A stretch of 10,848 nucleotides of DNA from Bacillota bacterium (GCA_017619985.1 JAFZRG010000249.1:1-10848), one strand, 5' to 3'. Positions 1 to 7,175 are shown, numbered from the stretch's first letter. Notes: a model not told the origin generated them from the sequence alone. Made by a program: numbers and translations.

Positions 1-915
1 AATTTCAACCGTATGGCCCAGCAGGAAGGCGCCGGCGTCCATGGCCTTTTTGCCCGGAAGCTGCACCGTTTTGAGCATCAGAACGTGCCCGTCTCCGCAG
101 GCGGCGCCGATGCCGTCTTTGCCGGCGGACACGACGGTGCCCGGGGCGGCGGAAGTCGTCTCAGTCAGCGCTTCGGCCTGATGGATCTTGAAGACCTCTC
201 CGTTCAGGACCGTATACGCGATGGGCCAGCTGTACATGCCCAGAACGTGGGATTCTAGGGCTTTCGCATCTCTCGTCCAGTCGATGAGACCTTCTTCCTT
301 GCGTATCATGGCCGTATAAGTCGCCTGAGAGGCATCCTGGGGAATACCCTGAAGTTCACCGGAAATGATTTTCGGTAAACTCTCTGCCAGCAGCTCCGCA
401 CCGAGCACGGAAAGCTCTTCAAAGACCTGTTCCGAGGTCTTTCCCGCGATGCTGACCGCCCTCTGCGCCAGGATATCGCCGGCGTCGCACTCTTCCGCCA
501 TATACATGATCGTGACGCCGCTTGCGGAGTCACCGTTCAGGACCGCGCGCTGGATCGGCGCCGCGCCTCTGTATTTCGGCAGCAGCGACCCGTGGATGTT
601 GATGCACCCGTACGCAGGGATGTCCAGGATCTCCTTCGGCAGGATCTTGCCGTAGGCAGCCACGACGATGAGATCCGGAGCGATCGCCTTCAGTTGATCG
701 ACCAGTTCCGGGTTGTTCTTCACCCGTTCCGGCGATTCGACCGGAAGACCCAGCTCCAGCGCCTTTTTCTTGACGTCGCACTGCTGCATCTTATGGCCGC
801 GGCTGGCCGGACGGTCCGGCTTCGTGATCACGAGAGGCACGTCCCACCCCTGCGCGCATATGGTTTCCAGGGCGGGCACGGCGAAATCCGGCGTGCCCAT
901 GTAGACGATCTTCAT
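1..915 (-). CDS. fmt: Methionyl-tRNA formyltransferase, 3' end cut by window edge
   Basis: Transfers a formyl group from 10-formyl-tetrahydrofolate to Met-tRNA(fMet), the step that makes the bacterial initiator tRNA; cytosolic. The frame is open from the ATG at 915 to base 1 (305 codons, no stop). E. coli Fmt is about 315 residues, so only a short C-terminal tail is missing. The N-terminal formyltransferase fold starts MKIVYMGTPDFAVPAL. The folate-site motif INIHGSLLPKYRGAAPIQ contains N106 and H108, and D144 follows in ECDAGDIL, so all three catalytic residues sit at the E. coli positions. The C-terminal OB-like tRNA-binding domain begins near residue 205 (IDWTRDAKALESHVLGM). The start lies one base after the def stop. 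The purine-rich 3' end of def (GAGGAAGAATAGC before the ATG) supplies the ribosome binding site, so translation is probably coupled to def. It is the last gene seen in the operon. Confidence 0.96.
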   Translation of the reverse strand, partial: MKIVYMGTPDFAVPALETICAQGWDVPLVITKPDRPASRGHKMQQCDVKKKALELGLPVESPERVKNNPELVDQLKAIAPDLIVVAAYGKILPKEILDIPAYGCINIHGSLLPKYRGAAPIQRAVLNGDSASGVTIMYMAEECDAGDILAQRAVSIAGKTSEQVFEELSVLGAELLAESLPKIISGELQGIPQDASQATYTAMIRKEEGLIDWTRDAKALESHVLGMYSWPIAYTVLNGEVFKIHQAEALTETTSAAPGTVVSAGKDGIGAACGDGHVLMLKTVQLPGKKAMDAGAFLLGHTVEI

Positions 916-916
916 G

Positions 917-1399
917 CTATTCTTCTTCCTCTTCTTCCTCGCCGTCATATTCCGTGGAGCGGATCTCTTCCGCCTTGTCGATAAAGAGGATGCCGTTCAG
1001 ATGGTCGATCTCGTGGCAGAAACAGACGGCCGTCAGGCCTTCCACCTCATAGGTCTGCGGCTTGCCGTCCAGGTCGATGCATTCGCAGACGACGCGCGTC
1101 GGACGGTGGACCTTGCCGGCTCTGCCGGGAACGGACAGGCAGGCTTCCTCGTTGAACTGGTCCCCTTCCATCTCGGTGATCACGGGGTTGATCAGCACAT
1201 ACTGATCCTCCACCTCCACGACGGCGACCCTGCGCAGTACGCCCACCTGGGGCGCCGCGATGCCGACGCCGTCCGCGTCGTGCATGGTCTCGATCATGTC
1301 TTCGACCAGCGTGCGGATGCGGGGCGTGATCTCGGTCACCTCCCGGGACTTCTTCTTCAGGAACGGATCTTCGTCTGTGACGATGTTTCTTAAAGCCAT
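917..1399 (-). CDS. def: Peptide deformylase
   Basis: Removes the N-formyl group from nascent proteins as they leave the ribosome; a metalloenzyme, usually with Fe2+. The product is 160 residues, normal for the family. All three signature motifs are present: GVGIAAPQVG (motif 1), EACLSVPG (motif 2, with Ala where Gly is commoner, carrying the metal-ligand Cys) and CHEIDHLNG (motif 3, two metal-ligand His and the catalytic Glu). The start at 1399 follows a strong GGGAGGAAACC ribosome binding site. It lies 17 nt after priA and one base before fmt, so it belongs to the same operon. Its partner fmt adds the group that this enzyme removes, which explains their common pairing. The protein ends in seven consecutive Glu residues, whose codons double as the ribosome-binding region of fmt. 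Confidence 0.96.
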   Translation of the reverse strand: MALRNIVTDEDPFLKKKSREVTEITPRIRTLVEDMIETMHDADGVGIAAPQVGVLRRVAVVEVEDQYVLINPVITEMEGDQFNEEACLSVPGRAGKVHRPTRVVCECIDLDGKPQTYEVEGLTAVCFCHEIDHLNGILFIDKAEEIRSTEYDGEEEEEEE

Positions 1400-1416
1400 G
1401 GTTTCCTCCCAAAGGA

Positions 1417-3429
1417 CTAGATAAACGAAAACGGATTGATATCCAGAGTCAGCAGTTTCGCCGCTGACTTATCTTCTTCAAACAGTTTGCGCAGCCTGAC
1501 CGCAGCAGCACTGCACTCCCTGCGTTTGCCTGCCGGCGCCTTGACGACCGCCTGATAGCGGTACAGGCCGGACTGCTTCATCAGGGGCGACGGTCCCGGC
1601 CCCATGACGATATAGTCGTCAGACAGCACTCTCTTCAGCCATGAAACGCATCTCGCCGCGCTGTCGATGGCCTTCGCCTCGTCCTCGTCTGATATCACGA
1701 AGCGGAACAGATCCGAAAACGGCGGATACAGGGCGGATTCACGGATCGAGATCTCGCGGTCGTAGAAGCTGCGGTAATCCTGCGCGGCTGCCGCCTGCAG
1801 CACGGCGCTCTCCGGGCTGTACGTCTGGATGATGACCTGGCCCTGCTCCTCGCCCCGGCCCGCGCGGCCGGCTGCCTGGGTCACGAGCTGGAACGTGCGC
1901 TCCCCGCTGCGGTAATCCGGGATGTTGAGCGTCACGTCCGCGGAGATGATCCCCACGAGCGCCACGTTGGCGATGTCCAGTCCCTTCGCGACGAGCTGCG
2001 TGCCGATGAGCACGTCGGTCCTGCCGGAAGCGAAACGTTTGAGGATCGCTTCCAGGCTGCCCTTCTTGCGTACGGCGTCCAGATCGAGGCGCTCGATGCG
2101 GGCTTCGGGAAACAGCTCCTTCGCTTTTTCCTCGACCTGTTCCGTGCCTGCGCCGAACCGTCCGATGATCTTGCTTTGGCAATCCGGACAGATCCGGGGT
2201 ACAGGCTCCGTCCTGCCGCAGTAGTGGCAGACGAGCGCACCGGCTTCCTTATGGTACGTCAGCGAGATGCCGCATTCCGGGCACCGGGGCACGTAGCCGC
2301 ACTCCCGGCACGAGACGAACGCGGAATAGCCGCGGCGGTTCAGGAACAGGATCGCCTGCTTGCCTGCCGCGAGCGTCTTCTCCATCTCCTCGGTCAGAAG
2401 ACCGGAGAACAGGCTGCGGTTGCCCGCTTTCACTTCCTCGCGCATGTCCACGGTGACGACTTTCGGCAGCGGCACCCGGTTGTAGCGCCGGGGCAGTTCC
2501 AACCGCCGGAAGATGCCCTGCTGACTGCGGTAGAAGTCCGTCGCCGAGGGAGTCGCGCTCCCGAGCACCAGCACAGCGCCGTGCGCCTTCGCCCGCTTCA
2601 GGGCCACTTCCATGGCGTCGTATTTGGGACTTTTATCGGATTTATAGGACGTTTCGTGCTCTTCGTCGATCACGATGAGCCCGAGATTATCGAAAGGAGC
2701 GAACACGGCGGACCGGGCGCCGATCACCAGATCGACCTGCCCTTTGCGGATCTTGCCGTATTCGACGCTCTTCTGCGCCGGCGTCAGCTTGCTGTGGAGC
2801 ACCGCGATGCGCTCCTTGCCGAAGCGGCTCATGAAGCGGCTGACCGTCTGCGGCGTCAGGGAGATCTCCGGCACGAGCACGATGCCCTGCCGGCCCTGTG
2901 CCAGCGTCTTTTCCATGGCCTGCAGGTACACTTCGGTCTTGCCCGATCCGGTGACCCCGAACAGCAGGAAACTCTCGTTTTCGCGCCTGTCAAGGGCGTT
3001 CGCGACCTCGTCCAGCGCCTTCTGCTGATCCGCGTTGAGCGCCAGGGCTTTCTGGGGTTCTGCCTCCAGCCCTTCGAACGGGTCCTTCGTCTTGCGCTTC
3101 GCCTGCGTATTGCCCGGCAGGAAGCACTTCACCGCCTCGATGTAGCGGCAGACGCAGCGGCTGCGCATCCACAGGGCCGTTTCCATGGCTTCGCGGGTCA
3201 GGCCTTCGTCCGGGAGCGCCTCGAGCACCTTCTTGAAGCGCCTGACCCCTTCAGGGGCTTCTTCCGAAACGGAAGCGACGTAGCCGTCCGTTTCCTTGTT
3301 GTGGATGGAGAACGGGACGCGGACCTTGCAGCCTGGGACAGGTTCGGCATCCGGCAGATCCCAGAGGTAAGTGTACAGCTCGTCCGTGGCGTTCGTATTG
3401 TTGTCGACGACGACGGAAACGTAGCTCAT
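1417..3429 (-). CDS. priA: Primosomal protein N' (replication restart helicase), short form
   Basis: A 3'-to-5' superfamily 2 DNA helicase that recognises stalled or collapsed replication forks and reloads the replisome. The product is 670 residues, against 732 in E. coli. A 3'-DNA-binding domain occupies about residues 1-60 (CKVRVPFSIHNKETDGYV). Walker A is GVTGSGKT at 158-165 and Walker B is DEEH at 255-258. A zinc-binding insert has eight Cys in four pairs (374/377, 383/386, 401/404, 414/417). The second helicase lobe includes GTQLVAKGLDI and QAAGRAGR. Between the N-terminal segment ending near residue 105 (FLPGN) and the helicase start near 131 (LNADQQKAL) there are only about 27 residues, where E. 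coli has about 90, so the winged-helix domain seems absent. The ATG at 3429 overlaps the queH stop (ATGA), which suggests translational coupling. def follows after 17 nt. Confidence 0.95.
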   Translation of the reverse strand: MSYVSVVVDNNTNATDELYTYLWDLPDAEPVPGCKVRVPFSIHNKETDGYVASVSEEAPEGVRRFKKVLEALPDEGLTREAMETALWMRSRCVCRYIEAVKCFLPGNTQAKRKTKDPFEGLEAEPQKALALNADQQKALDEVANALDRRENESFLLFGVTGSGKTEVYLQAMEKTLAQGRQGIVLVPEISLTPQTVSRFMSRFGKERIAVLHSKLTPAQKSVEYGKIRKGQVDLVIGARSAVFAPFDNLGLIVIDEEHETSYKSDKSPKYDAMEVALKRAKAHGAVLVLGSATPSATDFYRSQQGIFRRLELPRRYNRVPLPKVVTVDMREEVKAGNRSLFSGLLTEEMEKTLAAGKQAILFLNRRGYSAFVSCRECGYVPRCPECGISLTYHKEAGALVCHYCGRTEPVPRICPDCQSKIIGRFGAGTEQVEEKAKELFPEARIERLDLDAVRKKGSLEAILKRFASGRTDVLIGTQLVAKGLDIANVALVGIISADVTLNIPDYRSGERTFQLVTQAAGRAGRGEEQGQVIIQTYSPESAVLQAAAAQDYRSFYDREISIRESALYPPFSDLFRFVISDEDEAKAIDSAARCVSWLKRVLSDDYIVMGPGPSPLMKQSGLYRYQAVVKAPAGKRRECSAAAVRLRKLFEEDKSAAKLLTLDINPFSFI

Positions 3430-4040
3430 GGCGTCTCCTCCGCGCGCTTTGCTCTGCGCTGCGCCGCCTCCGCCTTGGAGAATTCGCAGCCGCAGTAATC
3501 CTGGCGGTACAGGCCGTATTCCCGGGACAGTTCGATGGAGCGGCGGTAGCCGTCCTGCTTTTTATAGTTGCCCGCGGCATAGGCCACGCCGTACTGTTCT
3601 TCCAGCGTGCGGCCTATCTCCGCGATCATTTCGTAATTCTTGTACGGACTGACGGTGAGCGTGGTGTCGAAGCTGTCGAACCCCTGCTCCTTCGCCGTTT
3701 TCGCGGTCTCTTCGAGGCGCAGCTGAAAGCATCTGCGGCAGCGTTCGCCTCCCTCCGGCTCTTGCTCGAGGCCCTTGACGCAGGTATAATACTCCTGCGG
3801 ATCGTAGCGTCCCGGCATAAGACCAATGCCGGAAGATCCTTCGCATCCCTGCGGTCTCCATTCCGCGAGGAAACGCTTGAGTTCCTCTTCGCGGACCCGG
3901 TATTCCCCTTCGTCCGTGATGTTCGGATTGAAGTAGAAAACGGTGATGTCCCAATCCGGGAAAAGGCGCTCTAAACAGGCGCTGCTGCAGGGTCCGCAGC
4001 AGGCGTGGAGCAGCAGTTTTTTCTTGCGTTCCTCTGCCAT
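3426..4040 (-). CDS. queH: Epoxyqueuosine reductase, QueH type (DUF208)
   Basis: Reduces epoxyqueuosine to queuosine at wobble position 34 of GUN-anticodon tRNAs, the last step of queuosine synthesis. It is the cobalamin-independent alternative to QueG. The product is 204 residues. Cys residues conserved in the family are present: HACCGPC at 12-18 (C14, C15, C18), ERCRRC (C101, C104) and DYCGC (C183, C185); these are expected to hold the iron-sulfur cluster and second metal. Other family-like segments are FYFNPNI at 36-42 and TTLTVSPYKN at 126-135. The ATG at 4040 was chosen because AGGAGG lies just upstream and homology begins there. The frame stays open to 4376, but that extension is antisense to the divergent gene and has no family resemblance. 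It is the first gene of the queH-priA-def-fmt operon, with a candidate promoter at 4065-4073. Confidence 0.9.
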   Translation of the reverse strand: MAEERKKKLLLHACCGPCSSACLERLFPDWDITVFYFNPNITDEGEYRVREEELKRFLAEWRPQGCEGSSGIGLMPGRYDPQEYYTCVKGLEQEPEGGERCRRCFQLRLEETAKTAKEQGFDSFDTTLTVSPYKNYEMIAEIGRTLEEQYGVAYAAGNYKKQDGYRRSIELSREYGLYRQDYCGCEFSKAEAAQRRAKRAEETP

Positions 4041-4060
4041 AAGAGCCTCCTTTGCCAATT

Positions 4061-4073
4061 TATAATTATACCA
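4061..4073 (-). promoter_or_regulatory. Extended -10 promoter of the queH operon, palindromic
   Basis: On the minus strand TGGTATAAT (4073-4065) is a perfect extended -10 element, about 25 nt before the queH start, giving a very short leader. No convincing -35 is visible (best is TTCCAA). The core TATAATTATA (4061-4070) is a perfect palindrome, so the plus strand also reads TATAAT at 4061-4066. The palindrome could therefore serve the divergent radical SAM gene, whose TTG start is at 4089, although a plus-strand -35 was not found. Confidence 0.6.
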
Positions 4074-4088
4074 TATGGAGCGTTTGAA

Positions 4089-4994
4089 TTGGAAAATATC
4101 TTCGGCAGCATCCACTACAACGCCATAGGGCCGTACCTGAAAAAACGGTTCGGGGAAAGAGTCGCGAAACTGTCCCTGGACGGCGGTTTTACGTGCCCGA
4201 ACCGCGACGGCAGCAAGGGCACCGGCGGCTGCACGTTCTGCAGCGGGGACGGCAGCGGACGCTTTGCGGGACCCCTCGCGCAGCAGAAAGCGCAGCTGGC
4301 TTCCAAGTGGCCCGAAGATACAAAATACATCGCCTATTTCCAGAATTTCACCGGTACCTATGCGCCGGTTGAGCATCTTAGAGAACTCTGGGACGAGGCG
4401 CTCGCTCTGCCCGGCTGCGTGGGGCTGGCCGTTGCGACCCGTCCGGACTGCCTGCCGGACGGTGTGCTGGATCTGCTGGAGGAATTCGATCAGAAGACGT
4501 TCCTCTGGGTGGAACTGGGCCTTCAGACTGCCTGCGAGGAAACGGCCGCAGCCTTCAACAGGTGCTACGAAAACGCCGATTTCGAAGACGCCATGGGAAA
4601 ATTATCGGCCCGCGGTATAAAAGCCGTCATACACCTGATTTTGGGCCTTCCCGGCGAAGATAAACGGCAGATGCTCTCCTCGGCGGAATACGCCGCGTCC
4701 TTCCGTCCCTTCGGGATGAAGCTGCACATGTTGCACCTCATGGAAGGCACCGTCATGGGAGAGCAATATAAAAACGCACCCTTCCCTCTGCTTACAAGGG
4801 AAGAGTACGTCGGTCTCGTCTGCGATATCATCGAGCGGCTGCCGCAGGATATCACCATCCACCGCATCACGGGGGACGCGCCCAGGGAAGACCTGATCGC
4901 GCCGCTCTGGACGGGTCACAAGAAGGCCGTTCTGCGGGCCGTGCAGCAGGAATTCAAAGCGCGCGGCACGTTCCAGGGCTGCAGGGCAAAATAG
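4089..4994 (+). CDS. Radical SAM protein, TIGR01212 family (YtqA/YhcC-like; MnmL candidate)
   Basis: A radical SAM enzyme of 301 residues, the usual length for this family. The iron-sulfur Cys are C36, C48 and C51 in FTCPNRDGSKGTGGCTFC, a wide C-x11-C-x2-C spacing typical of this family rather than the classic CxxxCxxC. Downstream segments ATRPDCL, WVELGLQT and HLILGLPGE fit the SAM-binding barrel. B. subtilis YtqA of this family has been linked to the mnm5s2U34 pathway as MnmL; from memory, so this gene is offered as a candidate only. The TTG at 4089 was chosen over an ATG at 4005: GGAG at 4077-4080 has ideal spacing to it, and the product then begins with ENIFGSIHYN as homologues do. The upstream extension overlaps the queH gene and promoter. 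It is divergent from queH, another tRNA wobble-modification gene. A strong hairpin terminator follows the stop. Confidence 0.85.
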   Translation: MENIFGSIHYNAIGPYLKKRFGERVAKLSLDGGFTCPNRDGSKGTGGCTFCSGDGSGRFAGPLAQQKAQLASKWPEDTKYIAYFQNFTGTYAPVEHLRELWDEALALPGCVGLAVATRPDCLPDGVLDLLEEFDQKTFLWVELGLQTACEETAAAFNRCYENADFEDAMGKLSARGIKAVIHLILGLPGEDKRQMLSSAEYAASFRPFGMKLHMLHLMEGTVMGEQYKNAPFPLLTREEYVGLVCDIIERLPQDITIHRITGDAPREDLIAPLWTGHKKAVLRAVQQEFKARGTFQGCRAK

Positions 4995-5138
4995 AAAGGC
5001 CTCGGGGTCCTGTCGTCCAACGCATCCTCATGTCTTCGCTGCGCTCATCCGCGACGGCAGCCAACTTGGGAGTCGCGGCGATCGCTCCACTCAGCCATGA
5101 GCCTCTTTGGACGCCACCCCTCGGCTTTTTTATTTTTT
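4995..5138. other. Highly structured intergenic element with bidirectional terminator
   Basis: Lies between convergent genes. The outer stem pairs AAAGGCC (4995-5001) with GGCTTT (5123-5129 region), GGGGT (5004-5008) with ACCCC (5116-5120), and CGTCCAA (5014-5020) with TTGGACG (5107-5113). It is followed on the plus strand by TTTTTATTTTTT (5126-5138), so it should terminate the radical SAM transcript. On the minus strand the same stem is followed by TTTCTATTTT, so it can also terminate tdk. The roughly 85-nt interior, where a normal terminator has a small loop, holds nested inverted repeats: CTCATG (5027-5032) with CATGAG (5096-5101), and CCGCGAC (5049-5055) with GTCGCGG (5072-5078). This is far larger than a simple terminator. 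A mobile repeat or a structured RNA are both possible; neither is proven. Confidence 0.7.
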
Positions 5139-5723
5139 GAAGTCCGGGCCCAAATCGCCCGCCATGTAGTGCTTGCGGCACAGCGACACGTACATGTCGT
5201 TGCCGCCGACGACGATCTGGCCGCCTTCGCGCACCATATTGCCGTTTTCGTCGACTCTGGCCACCATGGTCGCCTTGCGGCCGCAGTGGCATATCGTCTT
5301 GATCTCCTCGATCTTATCCGCGTAGAGCAGCAGATAATGGCTGCCCTCGAACAGTTCGTTCCGGAAATCGTTCTTCAGCCCGTACGTCAGCACGGGACAG
5401 TTGTAGTCGTCCACGATGTGAGCCAGCTCCAGCACCTGGTGCTTCTTCAGGAACTGGCATTCGTCGATCAGCACGCAGTCGATATGCTGCTGCGCTTCGT
5501 ATTTCTTGTATAACTCCAGCAGGTTTTCTTCCGAATCGATGGCGAGGGCCTCGCGCGAGATGCCGATGCGGCTCGTGATCCTGCCGACGCCGTAGCGGTC
5601 GTCGATGGAGGGCGACATCACGAGGACGTGTTTGCCGCGCTCTTCGTAGTTGTACGCCACTTTGATGAGTTCTATGGATTTGCCCGCGTTCATGGTGCTG
5701 TAGCGGTAATATAGCTGTGCCAT
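5130..5723 (-). CDS. tdk: Thymidine kinase (type II, E. coli-like subtype)
   Basis: Phosphorylates thymidine to dTMP in the pyrimidine salvage pathway; cytosolic. The product is 197 residues. The P-loop is STMNAGKS (K15) and resembles E. coli Tdk (SAMNAGKS) rather than the GSMFSGKS of B. subtilis-type enzymes. DECQF at 87-91 carries the catalytic Glu. The lasso and zinc site show C145/C147 (TICHCGRKA) and C182/H185 (SLCRKHY). GGNDMYVSLCRKHY near the C-terminus matches E. coli closely. The ATG at 5723 has an AAGGAGA ribosome binding site. It is a single-gene unit: an extended -10 promoter lies upstream, and the TAA stop (5130-5132) sits inside the T-rich end of the shared convergent terminator. 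Confidence 0.95.
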   Translation of the reverse strand: MAQLYYRYSTMNAGKSIELIKVAYNYEERGKHVLVMSPSIDDRYGVGRITSRIGISREALAIDSEENLLELYKKYEAQQHIDCVLIDECQFLKKHQVLELAHIVDDYNCPVLTYGLKNDFRNELFEGSHYLLLYADKIEEIKTICHCGRKATMVARVDENGNMVREGGQIVVGGNDMYVSLCRKHYMAGDLGPDFKK

Positions 5724-5751
5724 GGGTCTCTCCTTTTCGTTCGCTGACCCT

Positions 5752-5760
5752 ATTATACCA
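5752..5760 (-). promoter_or_regulatory. Extended -10 promoter of tdk
   Basis: The minus strand reads TGGTATAAT (5760-5752), a perfect extended -10 about 29 nt before the tdk start. It is identical over TATGGTATAAT to the queH promoter element at 4065-4075. No good -35 is present at 16-18 bp, as is common for TGn-type promoters. Confidence 0.6.
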
Positions 5761-5834
5761 TACGGGATGTTCTGCCTGACGTTTCATTTTTGCGGACAGA
5801 AAAGCTATGTAACAAAAGAAAAACAAGATTCATT

Positions 5835-5977
5835 TTGTGCCATCATTATGCCACAAGAAAGCAAAAAGACCGGCCTTGTGCCACAAAAGACCGCATTTAT
5901 GGCACATAGACCGGACATCCTGCTATCCTGTTACTTATCGGTGTCACACAATGCCCAAAATGGTATTTCTGTGGCAC
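5835..5977. repeat. Cluster of TGTGCCA/TGGCACA palindromic repeats between tdk and the glycosyltransferase gene
   Basis: The 286-nt gap at 5724-6009 has no credible gene. It holds repeated copies of one motif in both orientations: TTGTGCCA (5835-5842), ATGCCACAA (5848-5856), TTGTGCCACAA (5876-5886, arms TTGTG/CACAA around one base), ATGGCACAT (5899-5907) and CTGTGGCAC (5969-5977). AGACCG recurs at 5867, 5888 and 5908, about 20-21 bp apart, so part of the region is an imperfect tandem repeat with a two-helical-turn period. Possible roles are an operator array for an unknown regulator acting on tdk, RNA hairpins downstream of the glycosyltransferase gene, or both. Confidence 0.6.
5862..5914 (-). 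terminator. Possible terminator of the glycosyltransferase gene
   Basis: Read on the minus strand, CCGG (5914-5911) pairs with CCGG (5873-5870), and TGTGCCA (5906-5900) pairs with TGGCACA (5883-5877) around a 16-nt loop. TCTTTTT follows directly (5869-5863). The stem is interrupted and lies about 100 nt after the stop codon, so termination is plausible but not certain. A separate hairpin without a U-run (CCTGTCC/GGGCAGG, 6003-5978) lies just after the stop codon. Confidence 0.4.
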
Positions 5978-6009
5978 CCTGCCCACGGATGACCCCGGAC
6001 AGGCTTTTA

Positions 6010-7164
6010 TCAGACCAAAGATTCTATGAATTCTCTCGCCTCTTTTACCCCGCCGCAGGACTTGAAACCGGCGGAGATCTTGCTTGCAGCTTCTTTGTAG
6101 GAAGGATCGGACATAGCGGTCTCGACTGCCTTGCGGATGCCTTCCGCGGACGTGTCTTTCAGCATGAGCCCTGCGCCGAGCTCCTCCGCGCGCTTTGCGA
6201 CGGCACCCTGCTCGGGGGTCTGCGGGAACAGCACGAGGGGCACTTCGAAATACAGGCCTTCCGAGGCGGAATTCATACCGCAGTGGGTCACGAAGCAGTC
6301 CGCGATGGACAGCACCGCCATCTGGTCGACGCTCGGATATGCCCTGATATTGTCCGGCAGATCCGTAAACTGTTCCGCGTTCATGCCCATGGAGAGGATC
6401 ACCTGGTAGTCCGTATCGCGGAACGCCTCGATGCACCGGTGATAGAACGCCTCGTCCTTGTCCACCGTGCCCATGGAGATGTAGACGGTCTTGTCCGCGG
6501 TCTTTTCCATCGGGGTCACGACCGGACGGATGGAAGGTCCGATAAAGTGATAGCGGTCCGAGAACGTCTCGCTGCGCGGCTGGAACTCCTTCGACGTGTA
6601 GACGATCGTGTTCGTATCGTTGTCGTTTTGTACGATATCCAGGATGCCCTTCACCGGATATCCTTTTTCGCGCAGCCGCCGGATCTGCCTGTTGATCTTC
6701 GGCATGGTCAGCAGCATCTTCGCGATGTCGCCCGGGCCCTCTTTCATATAGGCCGCCGAATAGCGGTTGAACGCGAACGTCGTCGTGGAGCAGACGTACG
6801 GCAGGCCGTGCTTCATGGCGGTCAGCTTGCCCCAGAACGCGACGGAATCGGAAACGACGAGATCTGGCCGGATGCGGGCGATGTTCTCCGACGCCATCTC
6901 ATCCAGCGCCAGCGTGGAATTCACGAGCAGTTCCACCGCGAAAGCCTTGTCCTTGCCGACCCGCGCGCCGTTCTCCTTGTCCTCCATCTCGAAGTCGTAG
7001 CCGTCGCAGGGGATGAAATGCGCGCCGGCAGCCTCGATCTTCTCCCGGAACTGTTCGAACGAGAAATACCATATTTCGTGACCCGCCTGCGTCAGCTCCC
7101 TCACGAGAGCCAGCGTCGGATTCGTGTGTCCGTGGGCGGGGATGCAGAACCATGCGATCTTCAT
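6010..7164 (-). CDS. MGT-family (GT1, macrolide-type) glycosyltransferase
   Basis: A family 1 glycosyltransferase with a GT-B fold, expected to move sugar from a UDP-sugar to a small-molecule acceptor; related enzymes inactivate macrolides or glycosylate flavonoids and other lipophilic compounds. The product is 384 residues, normal for the MGT/YjiC group. The N-terminal acceptor domain opens with MKIAWFCIPAHGHTNP; H13 is the likely catalytic base. VYISMGTV (227-234) starts the C-terminal donor domain, and the donor-sugar motif is FVTHCGMNSASEGL followed by PLVLFPQTPEQ (about 291-318). No signal peptide or membrane segment is seen, so it is cytosolic. The ATG at 7164 has AGGAGG at ideal distance. 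It follows the histidine kinase gene on the same strand but is separated by a terminator-like hairpin overlapping a candidate promoter. The acceptor cannot be told from sequence. Confidence 0.88.
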   Translation of the reverse strand: MKIAWFCIPAHGHTNPTLALVRELTQAGHEIWYFSFEQFREKIEAAGAHFIPCDGYDFEMEDKENGARVGKDKAFAVELLVNSTLALDEMASENIARIRPDLVVSDSVAFWGKLTAMKHGLPYVCSTTTFAFNRYSAAYMKEGPGDIAKMLLTMPKINRQIRRLREKGYPVKGILDIVQNDNDTNTIVYTSKEFQPRSETFSDRYHFIGPSIRPVVTPMEKTADKTVYISMGTVDKDEAFYHRCIEAFRDTDYQVILSMGMNAEQFTDLPDNIRAYPSVDQMAVLSIADCFVTHCGMNSASEGLYFEVPLVLFPQTPEQGAVAKRAEELGAGLMLKDTSAEGIRKAVETAMSDPSYKEAASKISAGFKSCGGVKEAREFIESLV

Positions 7165-7175
7165 CGCTTGCCTCC

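Noticed and set aside
2176..3498. 440-codon open frame on the plus strand
   Set aside because: It is antisense to the priA coding sequence, has a composition typical of the complement of a GC-rich gene (rich in His, Arg, Asp), no ribosome binding site and no recognisable domain.
3426..4376. Longer queH beginning at 4376
   Set aside because: The extra 112 residues are antisense to the radical SAM gene and cross the queH promoter. The ATG at 4040 has a strong ribosome binding site and matches where the family begins.
4005..4994. Radical SAM gene starting at the ATG at 4005
   Set aside because: The extension overlaps the start of queH, its ribosome binding site and the -10 element. The TTG at 4089 has GGAG at ideal spacing and fits the family's N-terminus.
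5835..5914. CRISPR array or CRP operators
   Set aside because: The repeats are short, imperfect and irregularly spaced, without unique spacers or cas genes. The TGTGCCACA core does not fit the CRP site TGTGA-N6-TCACA.
5724..6009. A small gene in the gap between tdk and the glycosyltransferase gene
   Set aside because: ATGs such as that at 5849 lack a ribosome binding site and run into antisense sequence; the minus strand is broken by stops.
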